64,000 bases of DNA from the NCBI GenBank assembly GCA_039964455.1, contig JBDVXK010000013.1, positions 62,001 through 126,000 on the forward strand, given 5' to 3'. Made by a program: the position numbers and the translations under genes. The stretch's first letter is position 1, and each line of letters starts with the position of its first letter. The stretch comes from CALJFL01 sp039964455 (GTDB lineage Bacteria; Pseudomonadota; Gammaproteobacteria; Pseudomonadales; Halieaceae). Of this stretch, positions 27,198 through 34,704 are shown piece after piece. Below the pieces are notes generated by a model. That model was given only the letters and a program-made list of their open reading frames with translations. It was not told the origin of the DNA and did no database searches.

Positions 27198-28492
27198 TGG
27201 GTAGCATCAGCAAAGCGACTGTTCCCATGTTGGCAGCGCTGTTTTACCTCGCGTTAATCATGCCGCCGGAATTCTCCGTTACGGTGGCTGGCTTACGCTT
27301 GTCACTGTATCGAGTATTGTTACTGGTGATGACGATTCCTCTGCTAGTGCGCCTCGTCCAAAATACACGACAGCCTCCCCACATCGTTGACTACCTGATT
27401 ATGGCCCATGCATTCTGGGTTGTGCTGGCGCTGACAGTCTATGGAGGCATCGCAGCGGGTATTGAGTCAGGCGGTATTTATGTCGTAGAAAGCCTTGGTG
27501 CTTACCTGCTGGGCAGACTAACGATTACCTCCGCCGCAGAACACCGCGCGCTGCTGTACTTCATGGTCAGCGTACTGGGTGTAATGTTTATGATTACTCT
27601 ACCTGAAAGCCTGACCGGCACGCATTTCATCCGCGAGGCAGCGAGAGCTGTCATGGGTGGTCCCGGACTACCAGTAATCGAAGCTCGCATGGGTCTGGAC
27701 CGCGCCTTTGGATCCTTTGACCACCCAATACTCTATGGTGTATTTGCGGCGTCGACCTTTGCCGCAACCTACTATGTGTTGAGTGCAGAGAAGCTCAATA
27801 CACGAGCATTGGGCTTGATGGGCGTCGTAGCTGGCAGCACATTTCTGTCACTCTCTGCCGGCCCATTTGTTGGCCTGGCATGTCAGTGCTGCGTTATCGG
27901 CTGGGACAAGGTAACCAAAGGCATCAGCCTGCGATGGTCCGTACTGATGGGCATTTTCCTACTGATGTGGTTCGCTGTTTCGCTCGCCTCCAACCGCAGC
28001 CCGATAAAGGTATTCATTAGTTACCTGACCTTCAGCGCTCACAGCGCTTACAACCGTATTCTCATCTGGGAGTACGGCTCCGCCGAGGTGGGTCGCAATC
28101 CGCTGTTTGGTATCGGCTTCGGCGACTGGATTCGCGCACCCTGGATGAGCGATAGCATGGATAATTTTTGGTTACTTACTGCAGTACGCTACGGGCTACC
28201 CGCACTTGTTTTCCTGGTAGCTGCAATCGTCATCCTGGCCATACGCCAAGCGAAGATGAACGCGCGTCACAGGGATCTGAACAGGCACCGAATGGCCTGG
28301 CTGGCAATAATTATCGGGCTGTCCGTATCCGGAATCACAGTACATTTCTGGAATGCGCTTTTTGCATACTTTTTCTTCCTGGTCGGCACTGGCGCATGGC
28401 TGGTTCACCCCCAGCGTCGATCGGATCCTATACCAATGGCCGCTCTGTACAACATGTTCGGTCTTAAGCAACGCACCGCTGTCGCTTACTAA
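27197..28492 (+). CDS. O-antigen ligase/polymerase-like membrane protein (Wzy candidate)
   Basis: 431 aa from the ATG at 27197 (TAATG junction). About eleven membrane helices, with a large periplasmic loop around residues 265-320 (ASNRSPIKVFISYLTFSAHS, then YNRILIWEYGSAEVGRNPL) followed by FGIGFGDW, a pattern seen in Wzy/WaaL proteins (O-antigen ligase-like domain). It probably polymerises repeat units. It is the only Wzy-like candidate in the EPS locus. Confidence 0.75.
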   Translation: MGSISKATVPMLAALFYLALIMPPEFSVTVAGLRLSLYRVLLLVMTIPLLVRLVQNTRQPPHIVDYLIMAHAFWVVLALTVYGGIAAGIESGGIYVVESLGAYLLGRLTITSAAEHRALLYFMVSVLGVMFMITLPESLTGTHFIREAARAVMGGPGLPVIEARMGLDRAFGSFDHPILYGVFAASTFAATYYVLSAEKLNTRALGLMGVVAGSTFLSLSAGPFVGLACQCCVIGWDKVTKGISLRWSVLMGIFLLMWFAVSLASNRSPIKVFISYLTFSAHSAYNRILIWEYGSAEVGRNPLFGIGFGDWIRAPWMSDSMDNFWLLTAVRYGLPALVFLVAAIVILAIRQAKMNARHRDLNRHRMAWLAIIIGLSVSGITVHFWNALFAYFFFLVGTGAWLVHPQRRSDPIPMAALYNMFGLKQRTAVAY

Positions 28493-28508
28493 TTACTGGA
28501 GTCTAAAA

Positions 28509-29453
28509 ATGGACCTATCGATCATCATCGTTAACTGGAATACACGTGACATGCTCCGTGACTGCTTGCGGTCTATACCTGAGAAGAACAAGGGCTTACG
28601 CGTCGAGACGATCGTCATCGACAACGCCTCACAGGACGGTTCGGGTGAGATGGTGAGCACTGAATTTTCGCAAGTCCGCCTGATTCAAAACACCGATAAC
28701 CTGGGTTTTGGCACTGCCACCAATCAGGGAATGAGGGTGGCAAGAGGACGCTACCTGCTACTTTTGAATTCAGACACTATTGTGCACGACGATGTATTGG
28801 CAGATTCAGTACGTTATATGGATAAAAACCAGAACGTTGGGATGATGGGCTGCAGGGTACTGAACGAAGATGGCAGTGTTCAAATGACCTGCAGCCAATT
28901 CCCAAGCTTTATGAATCTCCTTTTGCAGACATTGGGCTTGAACCGACTGAACCGTCCCAAGTGGCTACAACGCTACCAGATGCTCGATTGGAACCGAAGT
29001 GACGAGCGCGAAGTGGAAGTCATCTCAGGATGTTATCTGATGACACGCCGGGAAACGGTAGACCAGATCGGCATGCTTGACGAGGCCTTCTTTCTTTACG
29101 GCGAGGAGACAGACTGGTGTAGACGATGTGCGGAGGGTGGCTGGAAACTCATATTTGCCCCAGTGGGCTGCATCACCCATCTGGGCAGTGGCTCCATCAG
29201 TAAGCTCAACTATCGACGCGACCTTATGCTTACAGAGGGTACAGTGCGGCTACATCGAAAACACAATGGTTATCTCGCTGCATCCGCGGTTTGGCTTTTA
29301 CTGCTAATGTTCAACTTCTCCCGATCTGTGTACTGGAGCCTGCGCTCAATGCCGGATTCGCGGCCCGGCACCGCTGAACGCGCCGGCCATTTCCGTCGGG
29401 TAGTGCGCCACTTCAAGCGCGCTTGGCCTAAGCACCTTGAGCAGCTGGCATGA
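28509..29453 (+). CDS. Glycosyltransferase family 2 (WbbL/rhamnosyltransferase-like)
   Basis: 314 aa from the ATG at 28509, with GGAG at 28498-28501; the longer frame upstream lies within the Wzy-like gene. MDLSIIIVNWNTRDML, VIDNASQDGSGEM, NLGFGTATNQGMRVARGRYL, LLNSDT and ISGCYLMTRRETVDQIG are hallmarks of WbbL-type GT2 enzymes, and a hydrophobic segment near 266-285 may associate with the membrane. It overlaps the following GT4 gene by 4 bp. Confidence 0.87.
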   Translation: MDLSIIIVNWNTRDMLRDCLRSIPEKNKGLRVETIVIDNASQDGSGEMVSTEFSQVRLIQNTDNLGFGTATNQGMRVARGRYLLLLNSDTIVHDDVLADSVRYMDKNQNVGMMGCRVLNEDGSVQMTCSQFPSFMNLLLQTLGLNRLNRPKWLQRYQMLDWNRSDEREVEVISGCYLMTRRETVDQIGMLDEAFFLYGEETDWCRRCAEGGWKLIFAPVGCITHLGSGSISKLNYRRDLMLTEGTVRLHRKHNGYLAASAVWLLLLMFNFSRSVYWSLRSMPDSRPGTAERAGHFRRVVRHFKRAWPKHLEQLA

Positions 29454-30709
29454 ACGCCTTGCCTAAAGTTCTGGCGCTGGCACCCTACTGCGATGGCCTT
29501 GATGTGGGAGAGGCCTGGTGCGCCCACCAGTGGATATCGCAACTGTCGCGTCATGCGCAGGTGACCCTGCTTACACTTCGCCGCAAGAATCATACTCCTG
29601 CCTCCGTTCAGCTACCCAACGTCGAAGTCATTGAGTGGGATGAGCGATTCTTCTCACCACGCTTCAGTCGCCTCTCCAGCATGCTGAAGCCAAGCTACCT
29701 GGCTTTCTATGTTCAGGCGCGTCGCTGGATAAAGAGTAATCTGGAACAGGGCCGCAGCTTTGACATTGCACACCAATTCACGCCAATTGCCTTGCGCTAC
29801 CCCAGTCCGTTGACAAATCTACCCATTCCTTATGTTATTGGTCCTCTTGGTGGAAGCCTGGATACGCCCGAGGGCTTTGCGGATGAGTGTCGAAGTTCAG
29901 CCGGGTACACGCGGCTGCGATCACTAGACCGTTGGCGCTTACGGTACGACCCTCTATTGCGGCGCAGCTACACTGGTGCGGCAGCGCTATTGGGCGTAGC
30001 TCCCTATGTAGGCGAGTTGCTCCAGCACGTTTCGCCGAAACGCTTCGAAGTCATTAGCGAACTAGGCATAGACTCCCTTGCAGCGCCACGCGAGTCAACG
30101 ATGACTGGAACCCAACTGAGACTGGTTCATGTCGGTCGTGCAGTGCGAACCAAGGGATTACGCGACGCCATACGCGCCCTGTCCAGACTACCGCAGGATG
30201 TGAGCGTACATCTGGACGTGGCAGGCCAGGGTGAAGAACTATCCCTGTGCCGCGACGAAGCAAGCCGGCTGGGCGTAGAAAAGAACATTACCTTTCACGG
30301 TCAAATCAGTCGCGATCGCGTTGAGGAGCTCTATGCGCAAGCAGACGCATTTCTGTTCCCCAGCTTTCGCGAACCCAGCGGTAGCGTGGTATTCGAGGCA
30401 CTGCGCAATGGCCTGCCGGTGATCACCACTGATCTGGGCGGACCAGGTTTCGTCGTGGACGAGAGCTGCGGCATCACCGTGCCAGCAATCGAGCCGCAAC
30501 AACTTGCCGACGACCTTGCCTCCGCTATCACTCGACTTGCGCGGGACCCCGCGCTTCGCTTGGAGCTTGCAAAGGGCGCCCGAGAACGCATTTCTCACAT
30601 CGGTTTGTGGGACAAAAAAATCCGCTGGCTCACCGGACTATACGCAGAACTAATCGTCGCTGAACATAAACCCGATATCATGGAGGTCATCTCACATGCC
30701 AACAACTAA
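29450..30709 (+). CDS. Glycosyltransferase family 4 (GT-B)
   Basis: 419 aa. N-terminal acceptor domain, then the GT4 domain with LVHVGRAVRTKGLRDAI (near 225), GQGEELSLC, ITFHGQISRDRVEELYAQAD and the donor-site E-x7-E motif in FREPSGSVVFEALRNGLPV (near 305). It adds one sugar of the repeat unit, usually with retention of configuration. It overlaps the preceding gene by 4 bp and the PssD-like gene by 14 bp. Confidence 0.88.
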   Translation: MNALPKVLALAPYCDGLDVGEAWCAHQWISQLSRHAQVTLLTLRRKNHTPASVQLPNVEVIEWDERFFSPRFSRLSSMLKPSYLAFYVQARRWIKSNLEQGRSFDIAHQFTPIALRYPSPLTNLPIPYVIGPLGGSLDTPEGFADECRSSAGYTRLRSLDRWRLRYDPLLRRSYTGAAALLGVAPYVGELLQHVSPKRFEVISELGIDSLAAPRESTMTGTQLRLVHVGRAVRTKGLRDAIRALSRLPQDVSVHLDVAGQGEELSLCRDEASRLGVEKNITFHGQISRDRVEELYAQADAFLFPSFREPSGSVVFEALRNGLPVITTDLGGPGFVVDESCGITVPAIEPQQLADDLASAITRLARDPALRLELAKGARERISHIGLWDKKIRWLTGLYAELIVAEHKPDIMEVISHANN

Positions 30710-31157
30710 GTCCCCGAAAATCTTAGCAATCGCTTCCAGCGGTGGCCACTGGATACAGCTGCTTCGCCTGCGGCCCGCCTTTCTGGGTGCCAACATTACG
30801 TACGCAAGCACTGATCCGGCATTGGCAGCGGATATTGGAGCTAACGCATTTTATAGCTTCCCCGACGCCAACAGACAGCGAAAATTTTTGTTGTTAATGC
30901 AGATCCTGAAAATAGCCTGGATACTATTACGCGTTAGACCCAACGTAATCGTCTCAACTGGCGCCTCTTGTGGCTACGTTGCAATCCGGATCGGTCGGCT
31001 GTTCGGAGCGCGTACCCTATTTATTGATAGCATTGCCAACGCCGAGCAGCTTTCACTATCAGCTCATCTGGCATGCCGGCATGCGAACCTGATGTTAACT
31101 CAGTGGCCTCATCTTGCTTCGCCAGATGGCGCGGAGTACAAGGGATCGGTCTTGTGA
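30696..31157 (+). CDS. Alg14/PssD-like glycosyltransferase subunit
   Basis: 153 aa. ILAIASSGGHWIQLLRLRP at the N-terminus and VIVSTGASCGYVAIRIGRLFG with SIANAEQLSLSA are typical of the PssD/Alg14 family, the membrane-recruiting half that partners an Alg13/PssE catalytic half. The partner is the 160-aa protein at 20,712-21,194 on the other strand. A hydrophobic segment (LLLMQILKIAWILL) may be the membrane anchor. It starts inside the end of the GT4 gene. Confidence 0.8.
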   Translation: MPTTKSPKILAIASSGGHWIQLLRLRPAFLGANITYASTDPALAADIGANAFYSFPDANRQRKFLLLMQILKIAWILLRVRPNVIVSTGASCGYVAIRIGRLFGARTLFIDSIANAEQLSLSAHLACRHANLMLTQWPHLASPDGAEYKGSVL

Positions 31158-31233
31158 TAATGCCAGCGCGACCCAAAGTATGACCAACGCGTCGACTTAT
31201 GCGTGTCGGCACTCTGCGACACTACCTCGCAGT

Positions 31234-32043
31234 ATGATGTCACGTAATATATTTGTAGCGCTGGTTATGATTGTCGCTGCATGTGCGGCAACGTCGCGCG
31301 CAGTCCCGGATGCTGCGGATGCAGTAGGCGCACTCACGCACGGAGTATTTGATCACAAGGTACTCTGGCTGTGCCTGACAATAGCAGCGTGGCACCTATT
31401 GCGCACACCTTCACCACCATTACAGCTATATCATTTGTTAGCCGCGTTTCCCGCAATTTTCCTCGCCTCGAGTAGCTATGGCATGTGGCCCTGGATAGGC
31501 CTGAGTTTTACATTCTCGATGCTTCTACTACGCGCAGGCGAAGCCTGGGGCCCTGCAAGCGCCGGCTTGTTGCTCGGACTCATGGCCGCCCTGCATGCCG
31601 TAAGCGTAGGCGTGTTAAGCAATTTGAGCGGCGACGCAGTACTGGAAATCGATGCATGGATAGCTGGATCTTTGGCCGGGCTGTTTCTTCAGGGACTAGC
31701 TGTACAAGGCACCGCATTACAATACCTGGACGGCCATATGCTGGTACTGGTATGGGGCTGCAGTTCGCTCAGTAATCTTGGCGACGTCCTGCTATTGTTC
31801 TGGGCAGGCGTAAGTTTTTTTACAGCTAATGCCAAGTCAGGAAGCTCGAAGGGTAGACTGTTTTTTTGTTGTTTCTTGCTCGTTTGCCTCACTGTTGCAT
31901 TGAATGCAATACGACTGGCGCTGATGGTGGCCGACGCAGAATATTATGCATACCTGCATGCGGGAGACGGCGCTGCCTTGTTTCGTATGGCAACTCTTGG
32001 GGTAACGGCGACGATGAGTGTCGCTGCCTTGTCGCATGACTAG
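31234..32043 (+). CDS. Divergent exosortase/archaeosortase-family transpeptidase
   Basis: About 269 aa from the ATG at 31234 (next ATG 31237; an upstream in-frame ATG at 31180 is possible; no strong ribosome-binding site decides). About eight membrane helices. The exosortase triad can be placed as Cys176 in LVWGCSSLSN (codon 31759-31761), Arg227 in LNAIRLALM and His242 in YLHAGDGAALF, with family-like spacing. Exosortases cleave C-terminal sorting signals and are thought to attach proteins to surface polymers, and they usually lie in EPS loci. Cys-Ser-Ser replaces the common Cys-Ser-Gly, and I cannot assign it to a named subtype. It overlaps the next gene by 8 bp (ATGACTAG). Confidence 0.75.
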   Translation: MMSRNIFVALVMIVAACAATSRAVPDAADAVGALTHGVFDHKVLWLCLTIAAWHLLRTPSPPLQLYHLLAAFPAIFLASSSYGMWPWIGLSFTFSMLLLRAGEAWGPASAGLLLGLMAALHAVSVGVLSNLSGDAVLEIDAWIAGSLAGLFLQGLAVQGTALQYLDGHMLVLVWGCSSLSNLGDVLLLFWAGVSFFTANAKSGSSKGRLFFCCFLLVCLTVALNAIRLALMVADAEYYAYLHAGDGAALFRMATLGVTATMSVAALSHD

Positions 32044-32554
32044 ATACTATGAAATAGCTGGACTAGGTGCGCTAGTCGTCGCAATGCTAGCGCTATATGA
32101 GGATCTTACTGCTGCGAATCTGAAGGCAAATACACAATCAATCACGCCACAAGTTGCAATAAGCGCCACGCTCATACAGGCAGGATTAGTCCCTCGTAAA
32201 GATGTGGTGATCGAGCTGGATGGACGGGAGGTGGCACAGGGTTTTTCGCGAGAGCACTGTGATGGGCTGCTGTTGATTGCGCTACTGCCACATACCGCGC
32301 AAAGCTGGTCTCATCTGGCGCCACGCCTGGACTTGTCCAGTTTCAACGTCCGGTATCTATACGAGGGAGCGTTGTACCAAAATGCTCCTCGACTGCAACG
32401 GCTGGGAGACCGGCTTCTGGCAGACCTGAGATCTGACGGTACAGCCGATTTACCACACCTCATGGCAGTAGCAGAGGCAGGAAATTGCAAATTGACTCGC
32501 CGCGTCGTGGAAGCACTAAGCACATTCACTCTAGGGAAGAACTTTTATGGTTAG
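32036..32554 (+). CDS. Unknown exosortase-linked membrane-anchored protein
   Basis: 172 aa from the ATG at 32036, overlapping the exosortase stop by 8 bp; a longer frame from 32018 is possible. One N-terminal anchor helix (YEIAGLGALVVAMLALYEDL) precedes a soluble, probably periplasmic domain of ~140 residues with VVIELDGREVAQGF, SREHCDGLLLIALLPHTAQS and a C-terminal part with GNCKLTRRVVEAL. I do not recognise the family; it does not look like the EpsI/DUF3485 partner known from other exosortase systems. Its end overlaps the next gene by 8 bp. Position suggests a role in exosortase function or substrate handling. Confidence 0.6.
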   Translation: MTRYYEIAGLGALVVAMLALYEDLTAANLKANTQSITPQVAISATLIQAGLVPRKDVVIELDGREVAQGFSREHCDGLLLIALLPHTAQSWSHLAPRLDLSSFNVRYLYEGALYQNAPRLQRLGDRLLADLRSDGTADLPHLMAVAEAGNCKLTRRVVEALSTFTLGKNFYG

Positions 32555-32930
32555 TCAACCGGAGGGATACAGGATTTATTTCGGGTTGCCCAGACTCAAA
32601 CAGCTTATATTCTGCTTGACGATGCTTTTCAGCTCCGGGGTCGCACTCGCCGAACACAATGGCGGTAGTGACCTGTCTGATGGTAGCAACGCAAGCTGCA
32701 ACGCTAGTTTTAAAGACAACTGTTTAGTCGAACAGACCTATACTGCAGACTCTAGCGGTTTCGCGGCCCCCGCTGGAACGTTGGGCAGCTCGGCTGTAGA
32801 AATCGTAATGTTTTCTCTACTTCTTACAGCAGGCATCGGGGCCCGCCTGCAACAAGCTAGAGCCGAACGACCGAGGTCGAGTCAGGCTGTGCAAACTGGC
32901 GCAATTCGCTCATGCGGTGGAGTTAAGTAA
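32547..32930 (+). CDS. Small secreted protein with C-terminal anchor, candidate exosortase substrate
   Basis: 127 aa. A signal peptide (LIFCLTMLFSSGVALA, cut after Ala35) leads to a short, Ser/Asn/Asp-rich mature part with two cysteines (Cys51, Cys59). Then PAGTL (75-79) precedes one membrane helix (about 82-99, VEIVMFSLLLTAGIGA) followed by an Arg-rich tail (RLQQARAERPR). This tripartite end resembles PEP-CTERM or IPTL-CTERM sorting signals, but without a PEP motif and with ~17 extra tail residues. It overlaps the preceding gene by 8 bp and is the last gene of the plus operon; its last 21 bp overlap the end of the convergent asparagine-synthetase-like gene. It could instead be a simple membrane peptide. 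Confidence 0.6.
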   Translation: MVSQPEGYRIYFGLPRLKQLIFCLTMLFSSGVALAEHNGGSDLSDGSNASCNASFKDNCLVEQTYTADSSGFAAPAGTLGSSAVEIVMFSLLLTAGIGARLQQARAERPRSSQAVQTGAIRSCGGVK

Positions 32931-34385
32931 GAGCTTGTTCTTAATAAGGGCAGTGGTGCTTTTTGGTAATTTTCGGGCAAGCTCCCGAGGCAAATTGCGT
33001 AAGCGCTGTAGCCCGGCAGGCCGGTTAACAGGTATTTGTGCGAGTTTGGAGGACCCGCAGGAAATAAAATCTCGAGCAAACTGCCCCGATAGTCGGTAAT
33101 CCTGCGGCAGCGCAAGCATCGATTCATAGATAGTGTGGTTATTGAACGGTGACAAGGTGGGCTTCAACACCGGATGACCGCCAAGCGCGGCGCCCGCCCA
33201 GCAACCAAGCCTAACGTCGATATAGGCCCGGTCCAGGATAGATGGTCGGGACAGGCCAGCGTATCGCGTCAACCACTGATCAGCTCGCGCCAAAGCCCGT
33301 TCGCTATTTTCAAACCCCAGGCGCGCCAATAGCTCTTCGGCTGTCAGGTGATTCCTGTCCATGTCGCCGCTGCTCCAATAAAACGCTCGACCTACCTCAC
33401 CGCCAACGCCCGCGAGCGCATAGCGACCAGAATATGTGTTAACGACCGTCCTGGTCAGAGCAACAACTGAGTCGCGGATGCAGTGTGAGGTCCGCGCTAA
33501 CCATTGTTCGATTTCTTCCGGCGATGGGCTCTGCACTGGTATAACCCTGTGATCCAGATCGAAACGCTGTGCAATGCGGCGCGCGACCTGAGAGTCAACG
33601 CGAGCGGTCGCACCAGATGGCAGGTAAGTTACATAGTTGACCTGACTTTTTGACTGCAGTGTTGCCGATAGCACCATCCGTGAATCCCAACCTGCGGTCA
33701 GGTGACACTCCATGGAATCCGCCTCCCGGCCAAGCGCCTGGACGAACTCACGTGTCATATTATGCATTTGCTCGACACCCACCGGCTTTACTGTTGGGAT
33801 TAAAACATCTGCTAATTGTGCCCCACCCGAACTCAATTCCAAGGTCTGGCCAGGCAGAAGGCGCTCTATTCCAGCAAAGGGAGTGGCCCCGAACGGGAAC
33901 CAGACCGTTCTATCAGCGCGCCTAAATGCCACCGCCGCTGAGGGATCCAACGCAAGTTTGCCTGTCCATTCCAGAACTGTCGGCGAGGAGCCTAGCTCCG
34001 CGGATTCGGCCCGATACACCACAGGTAACTGTGCACCCGGATCTGTTGTGCAAAGCAGGCGGCCGCCCTGTTGTTGTAGCATGACAAACCGTCCGGTCAG
34101 CCGTGGGTAGATATCCTCAAGCGGCTCGTCAATCTGAATCTCTTCTGCAGCTTCATTAGGGTAGAAGGTTCCCTCGTAAGCAAACCACCCGAGGATGATT
34201 GCTTTGCACTGGACTGTTCCACGGGCCGACATAATGCGGGTGACTCCGACGCCAGGCGCACTATAGACGTAATACTCAGCCAGCTGCTCAGTACGCCAGC
34301 TATTACCAAGTTCCAGGTGATCTCGCGTAACGAGAAATTGTTTCGGCAGTGATAACCCTGCGTGTTTGGGGTCGAATTCTGGCAT
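32910..34385 (-). CDS. Asparagine-synthetase-like protein without the glutaminase cysteine
   Basis: 491 aa. The middle holds a PP-loop ATP pyrophosphatase site, CHLTAGWDSRMVLSA, equivalent to the SGGxDS motif of asparagine synthetase. LTGRFVMLQQQGGRLLCTTD and the YAL-GVGGEVGRAFYW stretch match other parts of the family. The N-terminus lacks the catalytic Cys2 of class II glutaminase, so it should not hydrolyse glutamine; it may amidate or ligate with free ammonia or another amine. Asn-synthase-like genes are frequent in exosortase-linked EPS loci. A near-perfect sigma-54 promoter lies just upstream. It converges with the exosortase operon. Confidence 0.78.
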   Translation of the reverse strand: MPEFDPKHAGLSLPKQFLVTRDHLELGNSWRTEQLAEYYVYSAPGVGVTRIMSARGTVQCKAIILGWFAYEGTFYPNEAAEEIQIDEPLEDIYPRLTGRFVMLQQQGGRLLCTTDPGAQLPVVYRAESAELGSSPTVLEWTGKLALDPSAAVAFRRADRTVWFPFGATPFAGIERLLPGQTLELSSGGAQLADVLIPTVKPVGVEQMHNMTREFVQALGREADSMECHLTAGWDSRMVLSATLQSKSQVNYVTYLPSGATARVDSQVARRIAQRFDLDHRVIPVQSPSPEEIEQWLARTSHCIRDSVVALTRTVVNTYSGRYALAGVGGEVGRAFYWSSGDMDRNHLTAEELLARLGFENSERALARADQWLTRYAGLSRPSILDRAYIDVRLGCWAGAALGGHPVLKPTLSPFNNHTIYESMLALPQDYRLSGQFARDFISCGSSKLAQIPVNRPAGLQRLRNLPRELARKLPKSTTALIKNKLLLNSTA

Positions 34386-34425
34386 GTAGTCGCTCTATCA
34401 TCTTCGTTACGGTCATCTACGTTGA

Positions 34426-34440
34426 GCAAGCAATGTGCCA
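34426..34440 (-). promoter_or_regulatory. Sigma-54 promoter for the Asn-synthetase-like gene
   Basis: On the minus strand the sequence reads TGGCACATTGCTTGC, a full match to TGGCACR-N4-TTGC. Transcription would start near 34,414, 29 nt before the ATG at 34,385. Confidence 0.72.
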
Positions 34441-34480
34441 ACCCTCAATACGAGTCTCTGACGAATATCCGAGGCAAAAT

Positions 34481-34525
34481 GTGCATTATGCAAGTATTAT
34501 TCGCATATTGCCTTGCAATATGCAT
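34481..34525. promoter_or_regulatory. Cluster of imperfect LuxO-type operators
   Basis: GTGCATTATGCAA (34481-34493) and TTGCAATATGCAT (34513-34525) each match TTGCA-WWW-TGCAA at 12 of 13 positions; TCGCATATTGCCT (34501-34513) matches at 10. The two better boxes are centred about 73 and 105 bp upstream of the predicted minus-strand start and about 183 and 151 bp upstream of a possible plus-strand start. Confidence 0.55.
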
Positions 34526-34643
34526 TTTATTCCCTCTTACTAGGTGTTATAGACTTATAATGGAAGATATAGATAGAGAATTTCTCATTATTTTTCAATG
34601 GGTTATCAATCTACAATCAGATTGCGTCCTATTTTGGGAAAAA

Positions 34644-34658
34644 TGGCACAGCTATTGA
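34644..34658 (+). promoter_or_regulatory. Possible sigma-54 promoter of the LuxO-like gene
   Basis: TGGCACAGCTATTGA has a perfect -24 element but TTGA where TTGC is expected at -12. Transcription would start near 34,670, before the ATG at 34,705. The -12 C is highly conserved, so this is tentative. Confidence 0.35.
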
Positions 34659-34704
34659 TTATCGTATTGTGACAACTCGCATGCATACACACAGGAAGCA
34701 CCAC

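Larger units (their letters stand above)
34386..34704. promoter_or_regulatory. Divergent control region of the Asn-synthetase-like gene and the LuxO-like gene
   Basis: 319 bp with no convincing gene. It holds a strong minus-strand sigma-54 promoter, a cluster of imperfect LuxO boxes and a weaker plus-strand sigma-54 candidate, listed separately. A TATAAT at 34,556-34,561 has no good -35 partner. I see no Qrr-like small RNA with a clear terminator here. Confidence 0.6.

Noticed and set aside
32484..32496. Further LuxO-like half site inside the 172-aa gene
   Set aside because: Only one half matches and it lies within coding sequence without a nearby promoter.
32910..34385. True glutamine-dependent asparagine synthetase
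   Set aside because: No Cys at position 2 and a divergent N-terminus; location in an EPS locus argues for another role.
34526..34704. A Qrr-like small RNA next to the LuxO-like gene, as in Vibrio
   Set aside because: No sigma-54 promoter followed by a compact hairpin-rich RNA and U-run terminator could be seen; the only sigma-54 candidate points into the LuxO-like gene.
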